From assembly GCA_023427545.1 (NCBI GenBank), contig JAEZBF010000247.1:1-14672 (forward strand): a DNA stretch of 14,672 nt, given 5' to 3'. Both the position numbers and the translations under genes were made by a program. Below the pieces are notes generated by a model that saw only the letters and a list, made by a program, of their open reading frames with translations, made no database searches and was not told the origin of the DNA. This DNA comes from Pseudomonadota bacterium (GTDB lineage: Bacteria > Pseudomonadota > Alphaproteobacteria > Rhizobiales > Devosiaceae). Positions 6,497-13,769 of the stretch are shown piece after piece. Position 1 is the stretch's first letter. The number at the start of each line of letters is the position of its first letter.

Positions 6497-7102
6497 GTGA
6501 GCGGGCGCATCGTCGTTGTGAACGGTGCGCCGCGGTCCGGCAAGACGAGCATCGCCCGCGCCATGCAGGAGCGGTTCGAGGGCGTGTGGATCAACCTCGG
6601 CGTCGATGCGATCATGGGCATGACGCCGGCGCGCTATCAGCCGGGCATCGGTCTCAGGCCGGGGGGCGAGCGGCCCGACCTCGAGGCGCTGGTGGTGCAG
6701 GGATACGCCGCGCTCTACGACTCCATCGCCGCACACAGCCGGTCAGGCCTCAACGTGGTCGCCGATGTCGGACACCACGACGGCTACTCCCGGCCGCTCG
6801 GCATTCTTCCCGACTGCGCGCGGCGGCTCACCGGATTGCCGGCGCTGCTGGTGGGCGTGAGGTGCCCGATCGCGGTGATCATGGCGCGGCGCAACGCCGA
6901 GCCGCGGGGCGGGCATTACCTCGCAGGCGAAGGCGTGCCGGCCCCTGTTGCGCGCTGGCAGGAGGTGGTGCACCGGCCGGGCATCTACGACCTTGAAGTC
7001 GATACCTCAGTGCTGTCTCCCGATGACTGCGCCGACGTGATCGGCAAGCGTCTTGCCGCCACGGAAGAGCCCTCCGCTTTCGCGACGCTTTCCGGAACGT
7101 AA
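6497..7102 (+). CDS. Chloramphenicol 3-O-phosphotransferase-like P-loop kinase
   Basis: A 201-residue P-loop kinase of the chloramphenicol phosphotransferase (CPT) family. The Walker A is GAPRSGKT at 10-17. Asp37 in NLGVDAIM falls at the position of the catalytic Asp37 of Streptomyces venezuelae CPT. The later VGVRCPIAV, the RGGHY segment and IYDLEVDTS also match the family. The start is GTG at 6497, since ATGs just upstream are in another frame and the next internal Met lies after the P-loop. Known CPT phosphorylates the primary hydroxyl of chloramphenicol, but most homologues are not tested and may use another small hydroxylated substrate. It follows ppa by seven bases with no strong ribosome site. 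Confidence 0.8.
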   Translation: MSGRIVVVNGAPRSGKTSIARAMQERFEGVWINLGVDAIMGMTPARYQPGIGLRPGGERPDLEALVVQGYAALYDSIAAHSRSGLNVVADVGHHDGYSRPLGILPDCARRLTGLPALLVGVRCPIAVIMARRNAEPRGGHYLAGEGVPAPVARWQEVVHRPGIYDLEVDTSVLSPDDCADVIGKRLAATEEPSAFATLSGT

Positions 7103-7114
7103 GTCATGCGCTGA

Positions 7115-7128
7115 TCTGACATGTCAGA
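7115..7128. promoter_or_regulatory. Perfect 14-base palindrome upstream of kaiC, candidate operator
   Basis: TCTGACATGTCAGA reads the same on both strands. It lies in the 91-base gap between the CPT-like gene and kaiC, 66 bases before the kaiC start. Without a loop it suits a dimeric repressor or activator site better than a terminator, and no U-tract follows. The half-site ATGTCAG also occurs twice in tandem near 12398. The binding protein is unknown. Confidence 0.45.
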
Positions 7129-7133
7129 GGCAA

Positions 7134-7162
7134 TTGGCAAGGGGGTTTCCGTGCCCTACTAA
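7134..7162 (+). promoter_or_regulatory. Possible kaiC promoter
   Basis: TTGGCA at 7134-7139 resembles a -35 element, and TACTAA lies 17 bases later at 7157-7162 as a weak -10. This would start transcription about 25 bases before the kaiC ATG at 7194, just downstream of the palindrome at 7115-7128. The -10 match is poor, so this is tentative. Confidence 0.25.
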
Positions 7163-7193
7163 GGCTGAGGTTAACTCCAAAGAGAGCGATCGG

Positions 7194-8891
7194 ATGGCGT
7201 CCCCCCGCCAGGGCATTCCCAAGTCACTTACTGGTATTGGCGGCTTCGATGATCTGACTCTTGGCGGCCTGCCGACAGGCCGGCCGACGCTGGTTTGCGG
7301 CTCCGCCGGGTGCGGCAAGACGCTGTTTGCCTCGACCTTCCTGATCCACGGCGCGCGTGACTACGGCGAACCCGGAGTGTTCGTGACGTTTGAAGAGCGA
7401 CCGGTCGATATCGTTTCGAACGTCGCTTCCCTCGGCTTCGAGTTGGACAAGCTCGTGGCCGATGAGAAGATCGTCATCGAGCACATTGCTCTCGATCCCG
7501 CTGAGTTGGCCGAGATTGGCGAGTACGATCTCGAGGGCCTGTTCCTTAGGCTAGAGCTCGCGATCGAATCGATAGGCGCCAAGCGCGTCGTGCTCGATAC
7601 GATCGAGAGCCTGTTCTCGGCGTTCCAGAACCCCGCGATCCTGCGGGCCGAAATCCGGCGGCTGTTCGACTGGCTCAAGGACAAGGGGATGACCACGGTC
7701 ATCACCGCTGAGCGCGGCGACGGCACGCTGACCCGGCAGGGCCTCGAAGAGTACGTATCGGACTGCGTGCTTCTGCTCGATCACCGCGTCAACAACCAGA
7801 TTTCGACGCGGCGGCTGCGCATCGTTAAGTATCGCGGCACGGCGCACGGCACGAACGAATATCCGTTCCTGATCGATCAAGACGGCTTCTCCGTCCTGCC
7901 GGTCTCCGCTCTCGGCCTCAACCACAAGGTGTCCGAGGAGCGCGTCTCAACTGGGGTTGCCGACCTCGACAAGATGCTGAGCGGAGGCGGGTTTCACCGC
8001 GGCTCGTCGATCCTCGTCTCTGGCGTTGCCGGCTCGGGCAAATCCTCGATGTCCGCCAGCTTTGCCGATGCGACGTGCGCCGCGGGCGAGCGCGCGCTTT
8101 ATTTCTCCTTCGAGGAGTCTTCCGATCAGGCAGTGCGCAACATGCGCTCAATCGGCATGGACCTGGGGCACTGGATCGATTCCGGTCAGCTGCACTTCGT
8201 TTCCGCGCGGCCAACCTTCTACAGCCTCGAGATGCATCTGGCGGTTATGCTGCGCGAGGTGGTTCGGGTAGCCCCGAGCCTCGTCGTGCTCGATCCGATC
8301 TCGGCCTTCATGGAGAGCGGGGATCGGCTCGAAGTGCAGTCGATGCTTCTGCGGATGGTCGACTACCTGAAGAACCGCGGCATCACCGCGGTGTTCACGC
8401 ACCTGATGCATTCCCAGGACGGGATATCGGGCACGGATGCCGGGCTATCCTCACTGATGGATGCCTGGATCCTGCTGCTCAACCGCGAGGTCAACGGCGA
8501 GTTCAACCGCGAGCTTTATCTGCTCAAGGCCCGCGGCATGGCTCACTCGAACCAGGTCCGTGAATTCATTATGAGCAGCGATGGCATCAAGCTGATCCCG
8601 CCCTACCTGGGCTTGAACGGGGCGCTGACCGGCTCCGCCCGCAAGGCGGAAGAGGCCAATGCACGGCGCGACGAGGCTCGCAGGCGGGGTGAGGTCGAGC
8701 GGCTACAGGAGCAGATTGCCCACCGCCGCCGGCGCGCCTCGGCGCAGATCGAAGCGCTGCAGGCCGAACTCGAGGCCGATGAAATTGAGTTGAAGGCGCT
8801 TCTCAGAAGCGAGGAAGAATACCAGAAGCAGGCAGTCAGCGATCTCGCCGAGATGGAGAGAAGCCGCCATGCCCGACAACGTTGCGGATAG
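7194..8891 (+). CDS. kaiC: KaiC clock ATPase/autokinase with C-terminal coiled coil
   Basis: A 565-residue double RecA-type ATPase, the core of a Kai timer. CI has Walker A GSAGCGKT (36-43) and catalytic Glu67-Glu68; CII has GVAGSGKS (277-284) and Glu307-Glu308. The segment GLSSLMD puts Ser419-Ser420 at the place of the cyanobacterial phosphosites Ser431-Thr432. After the CII core, about 80 residues form a charged heptad-like helix (EEANARRDEARRRGEVERLQEQ onward in character), predicted to be a coiled coil, as in the Rhodobacter sphaeroides KaiC that forms back-to-back dodecamers without KaiA. The ATG at 7194 is chosen as the usual KaiC N-terminus; the open frame upstream lies in the intergenic region and CPT gene. 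The gene overlaps kaiB, and no kaiA is present. Confidence 0.95.
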   Translation: MASPRQGIPKSLTGIGGFDDLTLGGLPTGRPTLVCGSAGCGKTLFASTFLIHGARDYGEPGVFVTFEERPVDIVSNVASLGFELDKLVADEKIVIEHIALDPAELAEIGEYDLEGLFLRLELAIESIGAKRVVLDTIESLFSAFQNPAILRAEIRRLFDWLKDKGMTTVITAERGDGTLTRQGLEEYVSDCVLLLDHRVNNQISTRRLRIVKYRGTAHGTNEYPFLIDQDGFSVLPVSALGLNHKVSEERVSTGVADLDKMLSGGGFHRGSSILVSGVAGSGKSSMSASFADATCAAGERALYFSFEESSDQAVRNMRSIGMDLGHWIDSGQLHFVSARPTFYSLEMHLAVMLREVVRVAPSLVVLDPISAFMESGDRLEVQSMLLRMVDYLKNRGITAVFTHLMHSQDGISGTDAGLSSLMDAWILLLNREVNGEFNRELYLLKARGMAHSNQVREFIMSSDGIKLIPPYLGLNGALTGSARKAEEANARRDEARRRGEVERLQEQIAHRRRRASAQIEALQAELEADEIELKALLRSEEEYQKQAVSDLAEMERSRHARQRCG

Positions 8892-9189
8892 TGGATCGAT
8901 GACGACCGAACCGGGAAGCCCGCGCAAACTCACGCTCTATGTGGCTGGCCAGACGCCGAAGTCGCTGGCAGCGATCGCCAATCTTGAGCGCATCTGCACC
9001 GAGCACATGCCGGGCCAGTATGAGGTCGAGGTCATCGATCTCAAGAAGAACCCGCAGCTGGCGCGCGAGCACAGCATTGTCGCCATTCCAACGCTGGTAC
9101 GAGAGTTGCCCGTACCGTTGCGGAAGATCATCGGCGACCTTTCGGATGAACAGAAGGTGCTCGTGAACCTTAGAGTCGAGAACCAATGA
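8869..9189 (+). CDS. kaiB: KaiB clock protein
   Basis: A 106-residue thioredoxin-like KaiB, which binds KaiC and, in cyanobacteria, switches fold to do so. The whole family pattern is present: LTLYVAGQTPKS, EVIDLKKNPQLA, IPTLVRELPVPLRKIIGDLSD. The Gly and Asp of IIGDLSD match positions where mutation alters fold switching in the S. elongatus protein. The start at 8869 overlaps kaiC by 23 bases and has GGAGAG about ten bases before it; an internal ATG at 8899 would remove ten poorly conserved residues and is the alternative. It overlaps the kinase gene by ATGA, so clock protein and kinase are made together. Confidence 0.94.
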   Translation: MPDNVADSGSMTTEPGSPRKLTLYVAGQTPKSLAAIANLERICTEHMPGQYEVEVIDLKKNPQLAREHSIVAIPTLVRELPVPLRKIIGDLSDEQKVLVNLRVENQ

Positions 9190-10667
9190 ACCTCGTGGCC
9201 GAGGCGCACGTCGACGCAGCGGTGGCCGACCTGCGCCGCCGGCTAGCGGAGGCGGAAGAGACGCTGCGGGCCATTCGCGACGGGGAAGTCGATGCGCTCG
9301 TCATGCGCGGCGAGGGCACCGACGAGGTGTTCACCATCGAGGGAGACACCGAGTCCTACCGCAGCTTCATGGAGTCCATGGAGCCGGGAGCGGCCGCGCT
9401 CGATCCGGCCGGCCGCGTGCTTTACGTCAACTCGACTCTGCGAGGGCTCCTCGACAAAACGCTTGAGCAGGTTCAGGGGCGCCCGGTAGCCGAGGCCATC
9501 GGCGGCACAGCCGGTGAGGACGTGGCGGCGCTGCTGCGCGATGCCGGCTCGGAGCGACAGAGCCGCGAGGTTCGCTTCTGTGGCTACGCGGAGGGCGACC
9601 GCCACTTCATCGCATCCGTCACACCCTTGCGGCTGGGTACCGTCACCGGCCACGCGCTGACCCTTGCCGATGTCACTGAACGGGTGCGTGCCGAGGCAGC
9701 CGAGCAGAGCGAACGTGCTGCTCGGGCGGTGATCGCTTCCGCCAACGAAGCGGTGCTGGTCTGCGACCGCGACGGCGTCGTGACGCACGCAAATGCTGCG
9801 GCAAGCATCCTCTATGCCGGCGATCCCGTCGGGCACCGCTTCGGCGAGGTCATCCCGCTGGTCTTTCCCAGCGCGGGGCTGATGAGCGCCGAAGACGTGA
9901 TCTCGATGGCGGTGGGTGGCAATCCGATCCAGGGGATCGAGGTGGTCGCCCCCCAGGCACCCAAGGTGCGCGACTACTTGATCAGCGCTGCGCCATTACA
10001 GGTGGCAGGCGACCAGGTCAGCGGGTGCGTGATCACCATGGTCGACCTCAGCCAGCGCAAGGCGGCAGAAAAGCAGCAGCTGCTGCTGATGGGCGAGCTC
10101 GATCACCGGGTCAAGAACACGCTGGCACTGGTGCTCTCGATCGCGAGCCGCACGCTCTCGCACGAGGATACGCTCGAGGGGTTCCAGAAGGCGTTCACCG
10201 GCCGCATCCAGGCGCTGGCGGCAACGCATACGCTGCTCGCCGACAAGTCGTGGACGAACCTGATGCTCCGCGATGTCATCATGGCCGAGCTCGCCCCTTA
10301 TGTCGGGGGCAGCGGTGGCCGCGTGGTGACCGAAGGGCTCGAGGTTGCCGTGGCGCCGCGCGCCGCCATCGCGCTGGGGCTGGTGGTGCACGAGCTCACG
10401 ACCAACGCGGTCAAGTACGGCGCCCTGTCGCGCAATGGCGGCCGGGTGACCGTGCGCGCCATCGGCCACACGCCGGAGGCGGGATCGCTCGTCATCGAGT
10501 GGCGCGAGAGCGGCGGGCCCGAGGTCGCGCCGCCCACGCGGAAGGGCTTCGGTGGCACGGTGATCGCCCGCAGCCTGCAGTACTCGGTCAACGGCGGGGC
10601 CGAGATCGACTACGACCGTGCAGGGCTGGTCTGCCGGATCATGCTGCCGTCAGAGGATCTGCCGTAG
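9186..10667 (+). CDS. PAS-PAS HWE-family sensor histidine kinase
   Basis: A 493-residue soluble kinase with no membrane segments. Residues about 8-30 form a short coiled coil (DLRRRLAEAEETLRAIRDGEVDALV), followed by two PAS-type regions (about 55-160 and 170-290). The transmitter is of the HWE class: phospho-acceptor His307 in ELDHRVKNT, His402 in the N box HELTTNAVKYG, and Trp439-x-Glu441 in the G1 region, the residues that name the family. HWE kinases phosphorylate stand-alone response regulators, often in general stress or light signalling of alphaproteobacteria. Coupling to kaiB by ATGA suggests it reads the KaiBC state, like SasA in cyanobacteria but without its KaiB-like sensor domain. 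No response regulator gene is in the window. Confidence 0.92.
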   Translation: MNLVAEAHVDAAVADLRRRLAEAEETLRAIRDGEVDALVMRGEGTDEVFTIEGDTESYRSFMESMEPGAAALDPAGRVLYVNSTLRGLLDKTLEQVQGRPVAEAIGGTAGEDVAALLRDAGSERQSREVRFCGYAEGDRHFIASVTPLRLGTVTGHALTLADVTERVRAEAAEQSERAARAVIASANEAVLVCDRDGVVTHANAAASILYAGDPVGHRFGEVIPLVFPSAGLMSAEDVISMAVGGNPIQGIEVVAPQAPKVRDYLISAAPLQVAGDQVSGCVITMVDLSQRKAAEKQQLLLMGELDHRVKNTLALVLSIASRTLSHEDTLEGFQKAFTGRIQALAATHTLLADKSWTNLMLRDVIMAELAPYVGGSGGRVVTEGLEVAVAPRAAIALGLVVHELTTNAVKYGALSRNGGRVTVRAIGHTPEAGSLVIEWRESGGPEVAPPTRKGFGGTVIARSLQYSVNGGAEIDYDRAGLVCRIMLPSEDLP

Positions 10668-10678
10668 CGCGGGTGCCA

Positions 10679-10696
10679 CGCGGCATCGCTGCCGCG
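10679..10696. terminator. Hairpin between convergent genes, possible bidirectional terminator
   Basis: CGCGGCA (10679-10685) and TGCCGCG (10690-10696) form a perfect 7-base stem with a TCGC loop in the 46-base gap between the kinase stop and the MFS stop. Placement between convergent genes fits a shared terminator. Neither side has a clear U-tract, so it is at most a weak intrinsic terminator. Confidence 0.45.
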
Positions 10697-10713
10697 AGGC
10701 GCATTGTTGCCCT

Positions 10714-12186
10714 CTAGTGGTGTCCGCCGCCCTCTGGATGGACGGGGGCCCGGTGCACGAAGAACGACGCCAGCAGCGCCACCAGGGCGATCACCGCACC
10801 AACGGTGAAAGCCATGCGGATGCCGCCGGCCAGCGCCTCCAGATTGTTAGCGCCGGTAACCGCGAGCGCAGCCGATTGCGCGGTCATGATCGCGACGAAC
10901 AGCGCGACGCCAGCCGCTCCCGCCACCTGCTGGACCGATCCGAGAAGCGCGCTGCCGTGCGAGTAGAGGTGCTGCGGCACCGAGCCCAGGCTGGTCGTGA
11001 ACAGCGGCCCGAAGAGGAACGCGAAGGCGACGCTCATCACCAGGTGGCCCGCAAGGATGAAGAGCCAGGGCGTGCCGACGCCGAGCAGGGTCATGGCCCA
11101 GAGGACGAGCGAGACCACCACCATTGCGGGGATCACTAGCGGACGGGGACCGCGGGCATCGTAGAGCCGGCCCACCCAAGGGCCGAGCAGGCCCTGGAGC
11201 AGCGCGCCAGGCATCAGCAGCAGTCCCGTGCCGAGGGTGTCGAAACCCTGGACCTGCACAAGGTAGATGGGCAGCAGGATGATGGTGCCGAACATCGCAA
11301 GCATGAGGACCGCGATCATCCCCATCGAGATGGTGAAGTTCGAAATCTTCAGCGTCCGCAGGTCGAGCAGGTCGGCGTCCTTGCGCTGCAGCTGGAGCTG
11401 GCGAAGCACGAAGACGACCATGAAGACGATGCCGGTCACCAGCGGGATCCAGGCGGGCACCGCGCCCTCGGATTCGAGGCCCAGCGTGCTGAGCCCATAG
11501 ACCACGCCGCCGAACGCGATCGCCGAGAGCACCACGGACAGCACGTCGAGCGGCGCATAGCGCGGCGTCGAGACATTGACCATCATGCGGTAGCCCAGCG
11601 CCAGTGCGCCCAGCGTGAAGGGCAGCATGACGACAAACAGCATCCGCCAGTCGGCGTAGTTCAGGACAAGCCCGGCCAGTGCCGGTCCAATCGCTGGAGC
11701 GACCGAAAACACAATGGAAATCCGCCCCATCATTTTTCCGCGCTCACTGGGCGGCACCAACGTCATGGTGGTCGTCATCAGCAGCGGCATCATCACCGCC
11801 GTGCCAGCGGCCTGGACGACGCGGCCGAAGACGAGCACGGGCAACCCGGGGGCGACCGCTGCGATCAGCGTGCCAAGGCAGAACAGCGACATGGCAAGGA
11901 TGAAGACCGGTCGGGTATTCATCCGCTGCAGCAGGAAGCCGGTGACCGGAATCACCACCGCCATCGTCAGGAGGAACGCCGTGGTCAGCCACTGCGCAGC
12001 GCTGGCGGGAACGGCAAGCGCTTCCATGAGCCGCGGTATCGCTACGCTCATGGCGGTCTCGTTGAGCATCACCACGAAGGTCGAGATGAGGAGGATGTTG
12101 ATGACCAGCTTGTTGCGCGCTGCAAGGCTGGGATGGTCCGGCGCGATAGCTCCGACGCTATCGTCTACATAGGCTTCGGCGGTCAT
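10714..12186 (-). CDS. DHA2-family MFS multidrug exporter
   Basis: A 490-residue inner membrane protein of the major facilitator superfamily, drug:H+ antiporter 2 (EmrB/QacA/LmrB-like) type, with length and hydrophobic pattern suited to 14 transmembrane segments. Family features are MLNETAMSVAIPRL in TM1, QWLTTAFLLT in TM2, the following GFLLQRMNTRPVFI loop (motif A), and the antiporter motif C as APAIGPALAG in TM5. It should export hydrophobic toxic compounds using the proton gradient; the substrate cannot be predicted. The start at 12186 has AAGGAA about seven bases before it. No membrane-fusion (EmrA-like) partner is adjacent, so it may act alone. It ends in His-His after a short hydrophilic tail. 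Confidence 0.9.
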   Translation of the reverse strand: MTAEAYVDDSVGAIAPDHPSLAARNKLVINILLISTFVVMLNETAMSVAIPRLMEALAVPASAAQWLTTAFLLTMAVVIPVTGFLLQRMNTRPVFILAMSLFCLGTLIAAVAPGLPVLVFGRVVQAAGTAVMMPLLMTTTMTLVPPSERGKMMGRISIVFSVAPAIGPALAGLVLNYADWRMLFVVMLPFTLGALALGYRMMVNVSTPRYAPLDVLSVVLSAIAFGGVVYGLSTLGLESEGAVPAWIPLVTGIVFMVVFVLRQLQLQRKDADLLDLRTLKISNFTISMGMIAVLMLAMFGTIILLPIYLVQVQGFDTLGTGLLLMPGALLQGLLGPWVGRLYDARGPRPLVIPAMVVVSLVLWAMTLLGVGTPWLFILAGHLVMSVAFAFLFGPLFTTSLGSVPQHLYSHGSALLGSVQQVAGAAGVALFVAIMTAQSAALAVTGANNLEALAGGIRMAFTVGAVIALVALLASFFVHRAPVHPEGGGHH

Positions 12187-12397
12187 CTCAGTTCCTTTCG
12201 ACGCAGGCGCGAAACGGGGGGCGGATGCTTGCCACGCTGACGGTCGCAGGCGCTAGCCAGGTCCTTGCAGGACAGACATGCAGGGGCGGTGCGGCTTTGA
12301 TCATCGACGTGCTCCTCTTCCTGCAGAGACGACGAACAAGGTTCGGTCGAGTCGACAGGCCGTGGGAAGTATTACGCCCGGACCATCACGGGTGAGC

Positions 12398-12414
12398 ATG
12401 TCAGTGGATGTCAG
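12398..12414 (-). repeat. Tandem CTGACAT-CCA-CTGACAT repeat, candidate operator
   Basis: On the minus strand the 7-base unit CTGACAT occurs twice, separated by CCA, a 10-base period that puts both copies on one face of the helix. Such direct repeats are typical of OmpR/PhoB-type response regulator sites. It lies about 210 bases upstream of the MFS start on the same strand. The unit equals the half-site of the palindrome before kaiC. Confidence 0.35.
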
Positions 12415-12460
12415 CAGCGCCCGGGGCGCGGCATGTAACGCCGGGCGGTGCGGATTACAA

Positions 12461-12477
12461 GTCGGGGGTCAACCGAC
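12461..12477 (-). terminator. Weak candidate terminator of the FNT gene
   Basis: On the minus strand, about 23 bases after the FNT stop, GTCGG and CCGAC form a 5-base stem with a 7-base loop, followed by TTGTAAT. The stem is short and the T-run broken, so termination by it alone is uncertain. Confidence 0.3.
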
Positions 12478-12500
12478 GCGGGTGCCCGGGGAGCGGCAGT

Positions 12501-13337
12501 TCAGCCGATTTCTTCCTTCACCTGGCCGAAGGAGAGCATCGCGAACAGGGCCGAACCGCCGATCACGTTGCCCACCAGCATGGGGCCGAGGAAGTGGAGG
12601 CCTGCATCCAGCAGGCCGATGTCGCCGATGTAGACGAGGAGGAAGACCTCGGCAGCGCCGGCAATGACGTGGGTCAGCTCGAAAAGCGCGATCAGGTAGG
12701 TGATGGCAATGATGACCCAGATCCGCCCTGTCTCGGCGGAGGGCAGCATCCAGACCAGCGTAGCGATGAGCCAGCCGGCCGGGATTGCCCGCCAGAAGAC
12801 CTCGCTGGCAGACTTCTGCCCAAGCTCCCGAGCGACCTCTATGATCCCGGCGCGCAGATGCTCGGCAACGACCGGGCCCGCACAAATGACTGCGGCAAAG
12901 AGGGCGGTGCCGACGAGATTGGCGATGAAGACCACGGTCCAGAGCCGCAGCATGTCGCCGATCTTGTGGCCCATTGGCGGGTGCAGCACCGGCAGCACGG
13001 CGGTGAGCGTGTTCTCCGTGAAGAGCTGGTGCCGGGAAAGGATGACGATCAGGAAGCCGACGGTGTAGCCGAAGTTCTCGACGAGCGGCCGCCATGGCGC
13101 ATCGGGCAGGCCGGCGTGGAGGGCGCCCTCGGCGGCAAGGGAGAAGCCCATCCCGAGCCCCGCTGTGAGCCCCGACCACCAGAGGCTCGAGGTCGGCCGC
13201 GAGAGCTCGTCGTCGCCTTCCCGGCGAACGACTTCGTAGATGACGAGCGCCTTGAGTTGCCGGTGCTCTTCGACGTCGCCCTGTTCCGAGGGTTCGAGTT
13301 CGGCGCCTTCGTCCTGCTTCTGCTCGGCGTCCGGCAT
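12501..13337 (-). CDS. Formate/nitrite transporter (FNT) family channel, YfdC-like
   Basis: A 278-residue inner membrane protein of the FNT family, which forms pentameric aquaporin-like channels for small monovalent acids such as formate or nitrite. After a hydrophilic acidic N-terminus of about 45 residues come six predicted membrane helices. LSRHQLFTENTLT matches the omega-loop region, and FELTHVIAG places His223 at the conserved pore histidine (His209 in FocA). The N-terminal extension and the SRHQLFTEN wording resemble the YfdC branch, whose substrate is not established. The ATG at 13337 is preceded by GGGAG, which lies in the arm of a strong hairpin. No formate or nitrite metabolic gene is adjacent. 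Confidence 0.88.
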   Translation of the reverse strand: MPDAEQKQDEGAELEPSEQGDVEEHRQLKALVIYEVVRREGDDELSRPTSSLWWSGLTAGLGMGFSLAAEGALHAGLPDAPWRPLVENFGYTVGFLIVILSRHQLFTENTLTAVLPVLHPPMGHKIGDMLRLWTVVFIANLVGTALFAAVICAGPVVAEHLRAGIIEVARELGQKSASEVFWRAIPAGWLIATLVWMLPSAETGRIWVIIAITYLIALFELTHVIAGAAEVFLLVYIGDIGLLDAGLHFLGPMLVGNVIGGSALFAMLSFGQVKEEIG

Positions 13338-13343
13338 CTCGCA

Positions 13344-13367
13344 GCTCCCGCGTGCTTTCGCGGGAGC
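13344..13367 (-). promoter_or_regulatory. Hairpin masking the ribosome site of the FNT gene
   Basis: GCTCCCGCG and CGCGGGAGC form a perfect 9-base GC-rich stem with a 6-base loop, between the stop of the 92-residue gene and the FNT start. On the transcribed strand the distal arm contains GGGAG, ending about seven bases before the ATG, so the stem would hide the Shine-Dalgarno. No T-run follows, arguing against a plain terminator of the upstream gene. It could limit or condition FNT translation, or attenuate read-through. Confidence 0.5.
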
Positions 13368-13402
13368 AGAACGAACGAGGGTGCAAAGCGATGCCCGGAG
13401 GC

Positions 13403-13681
13403 CTAGTGCATCGCGGGGGCGGAGAGACGGGCGCGTTGTTCGGGTGTTGTCGAGCGGAAGTAGGCTTCGATGGCGGGTACGCCGATCTCGTCGAGGCAGC
13501 GGCGGACCGGAAACCAGCTTTGCCAGTCCAGCCGGGCCGCACGCATCACCAGACGATCGTCCACCAGTTCGAACGAAACGTTGGCGATCTTTGCCAAGGC
13601 GAGAAACTGCGCGACGGCCCGGGCAGTCATATGGTCGATGCCGGCGAATTCGGCGGCGGGATTTGAGGCAACTTGTTCCAT
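13403..13681 (-). CDS. Uncharacterised 92-residue protein
   Basis: I do not recognise this family. The product is soluble, with no signal peptide or membrane segment. The sequence suggests a helix (ARAVAQFLALAKIAN), a beta strand pair around VSFELVDDRLVMRA, then DWQSWFPVRRCLDEIGVPAIEAYF, a possible helix bundle end. The open frame continues upstream to 14368, but that part is the shadow of the hydrolase gene; the ATG at 13681 with CAGGA about ten bases before it is the best start. It lies 88 bases after the hydrolase stop and 65 bases before the FNT start, all on the minus strand. It could be a small regulator; nothing in the sequence proves that. Confidence 0.6.
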   Translation of the reverse strand: MEQVASNPAAEFAGIDHMTARAVAQFLALAKIANVSFELVDDRLVMRAARLDWQSWFPVRRCLDEIGVPAIEAYFRSTTPEQRARLSAPAMH

Positions 13682-13769
13682 GGTCGGAAGTCCTGCGTTC
13701 ACTCTGGGCGCAGAACCGGCGGAGGCGGCGAAGGGATGCAGGCTTTTCTGCGGCAGAGTTAACGCGCGG

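Larger units (their letters stand above)
12187..12500. other. Intergenic region upstream of the MFS gene, with small palindromes
   Basis: These 314 bases hold no credible gene. They are the leader and promoter region of the MFS gene (minus strand) and the 3' flank of the FNT gene. Small symmetric elements are GTCCT-TGC-AGGAC at 12261-12273, CGAAC-AAG-GTTCG at 12333-12345, GTCGA-G-TCGAC at 12346-12356 and GCGCCC-G-GGGCGC at 12417-12429. A TGCAGG direct repeat occurs at 12266 and 12279. Efflux genes are often controlled by TetR- or MarR-type repressors binding such sites, but no regulator gene is next to it. Each element alone could be chance. Confidence 0.35.

Noticed and set aside
7094..7112. 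A second EcfG promoter before kaiC (GGAAC at 7094-7098)
   Set aside because: No CGTT occurs at 16-17 bases downstream, so the -10 part is missing.
12440..12480. A tRNA-Thr-like anticodon loop on the minus strand (GACTTGTAATC)
   Set aside because: The loop CTTGTAA fits a Thr(TGT) anticodon loop, but the flanking stem does not pair (CCCGA against TCCGC), and no acceptor stem, D arm or T arm is present.
12408..13406. Plus-strand 332-residue open frame opposite the FNT gene
   Set aside because: Its translation is an acidic, low-information shadow of the FNT gene. The minus strand shows six hydrophobic helices and the FNT pore histidine.
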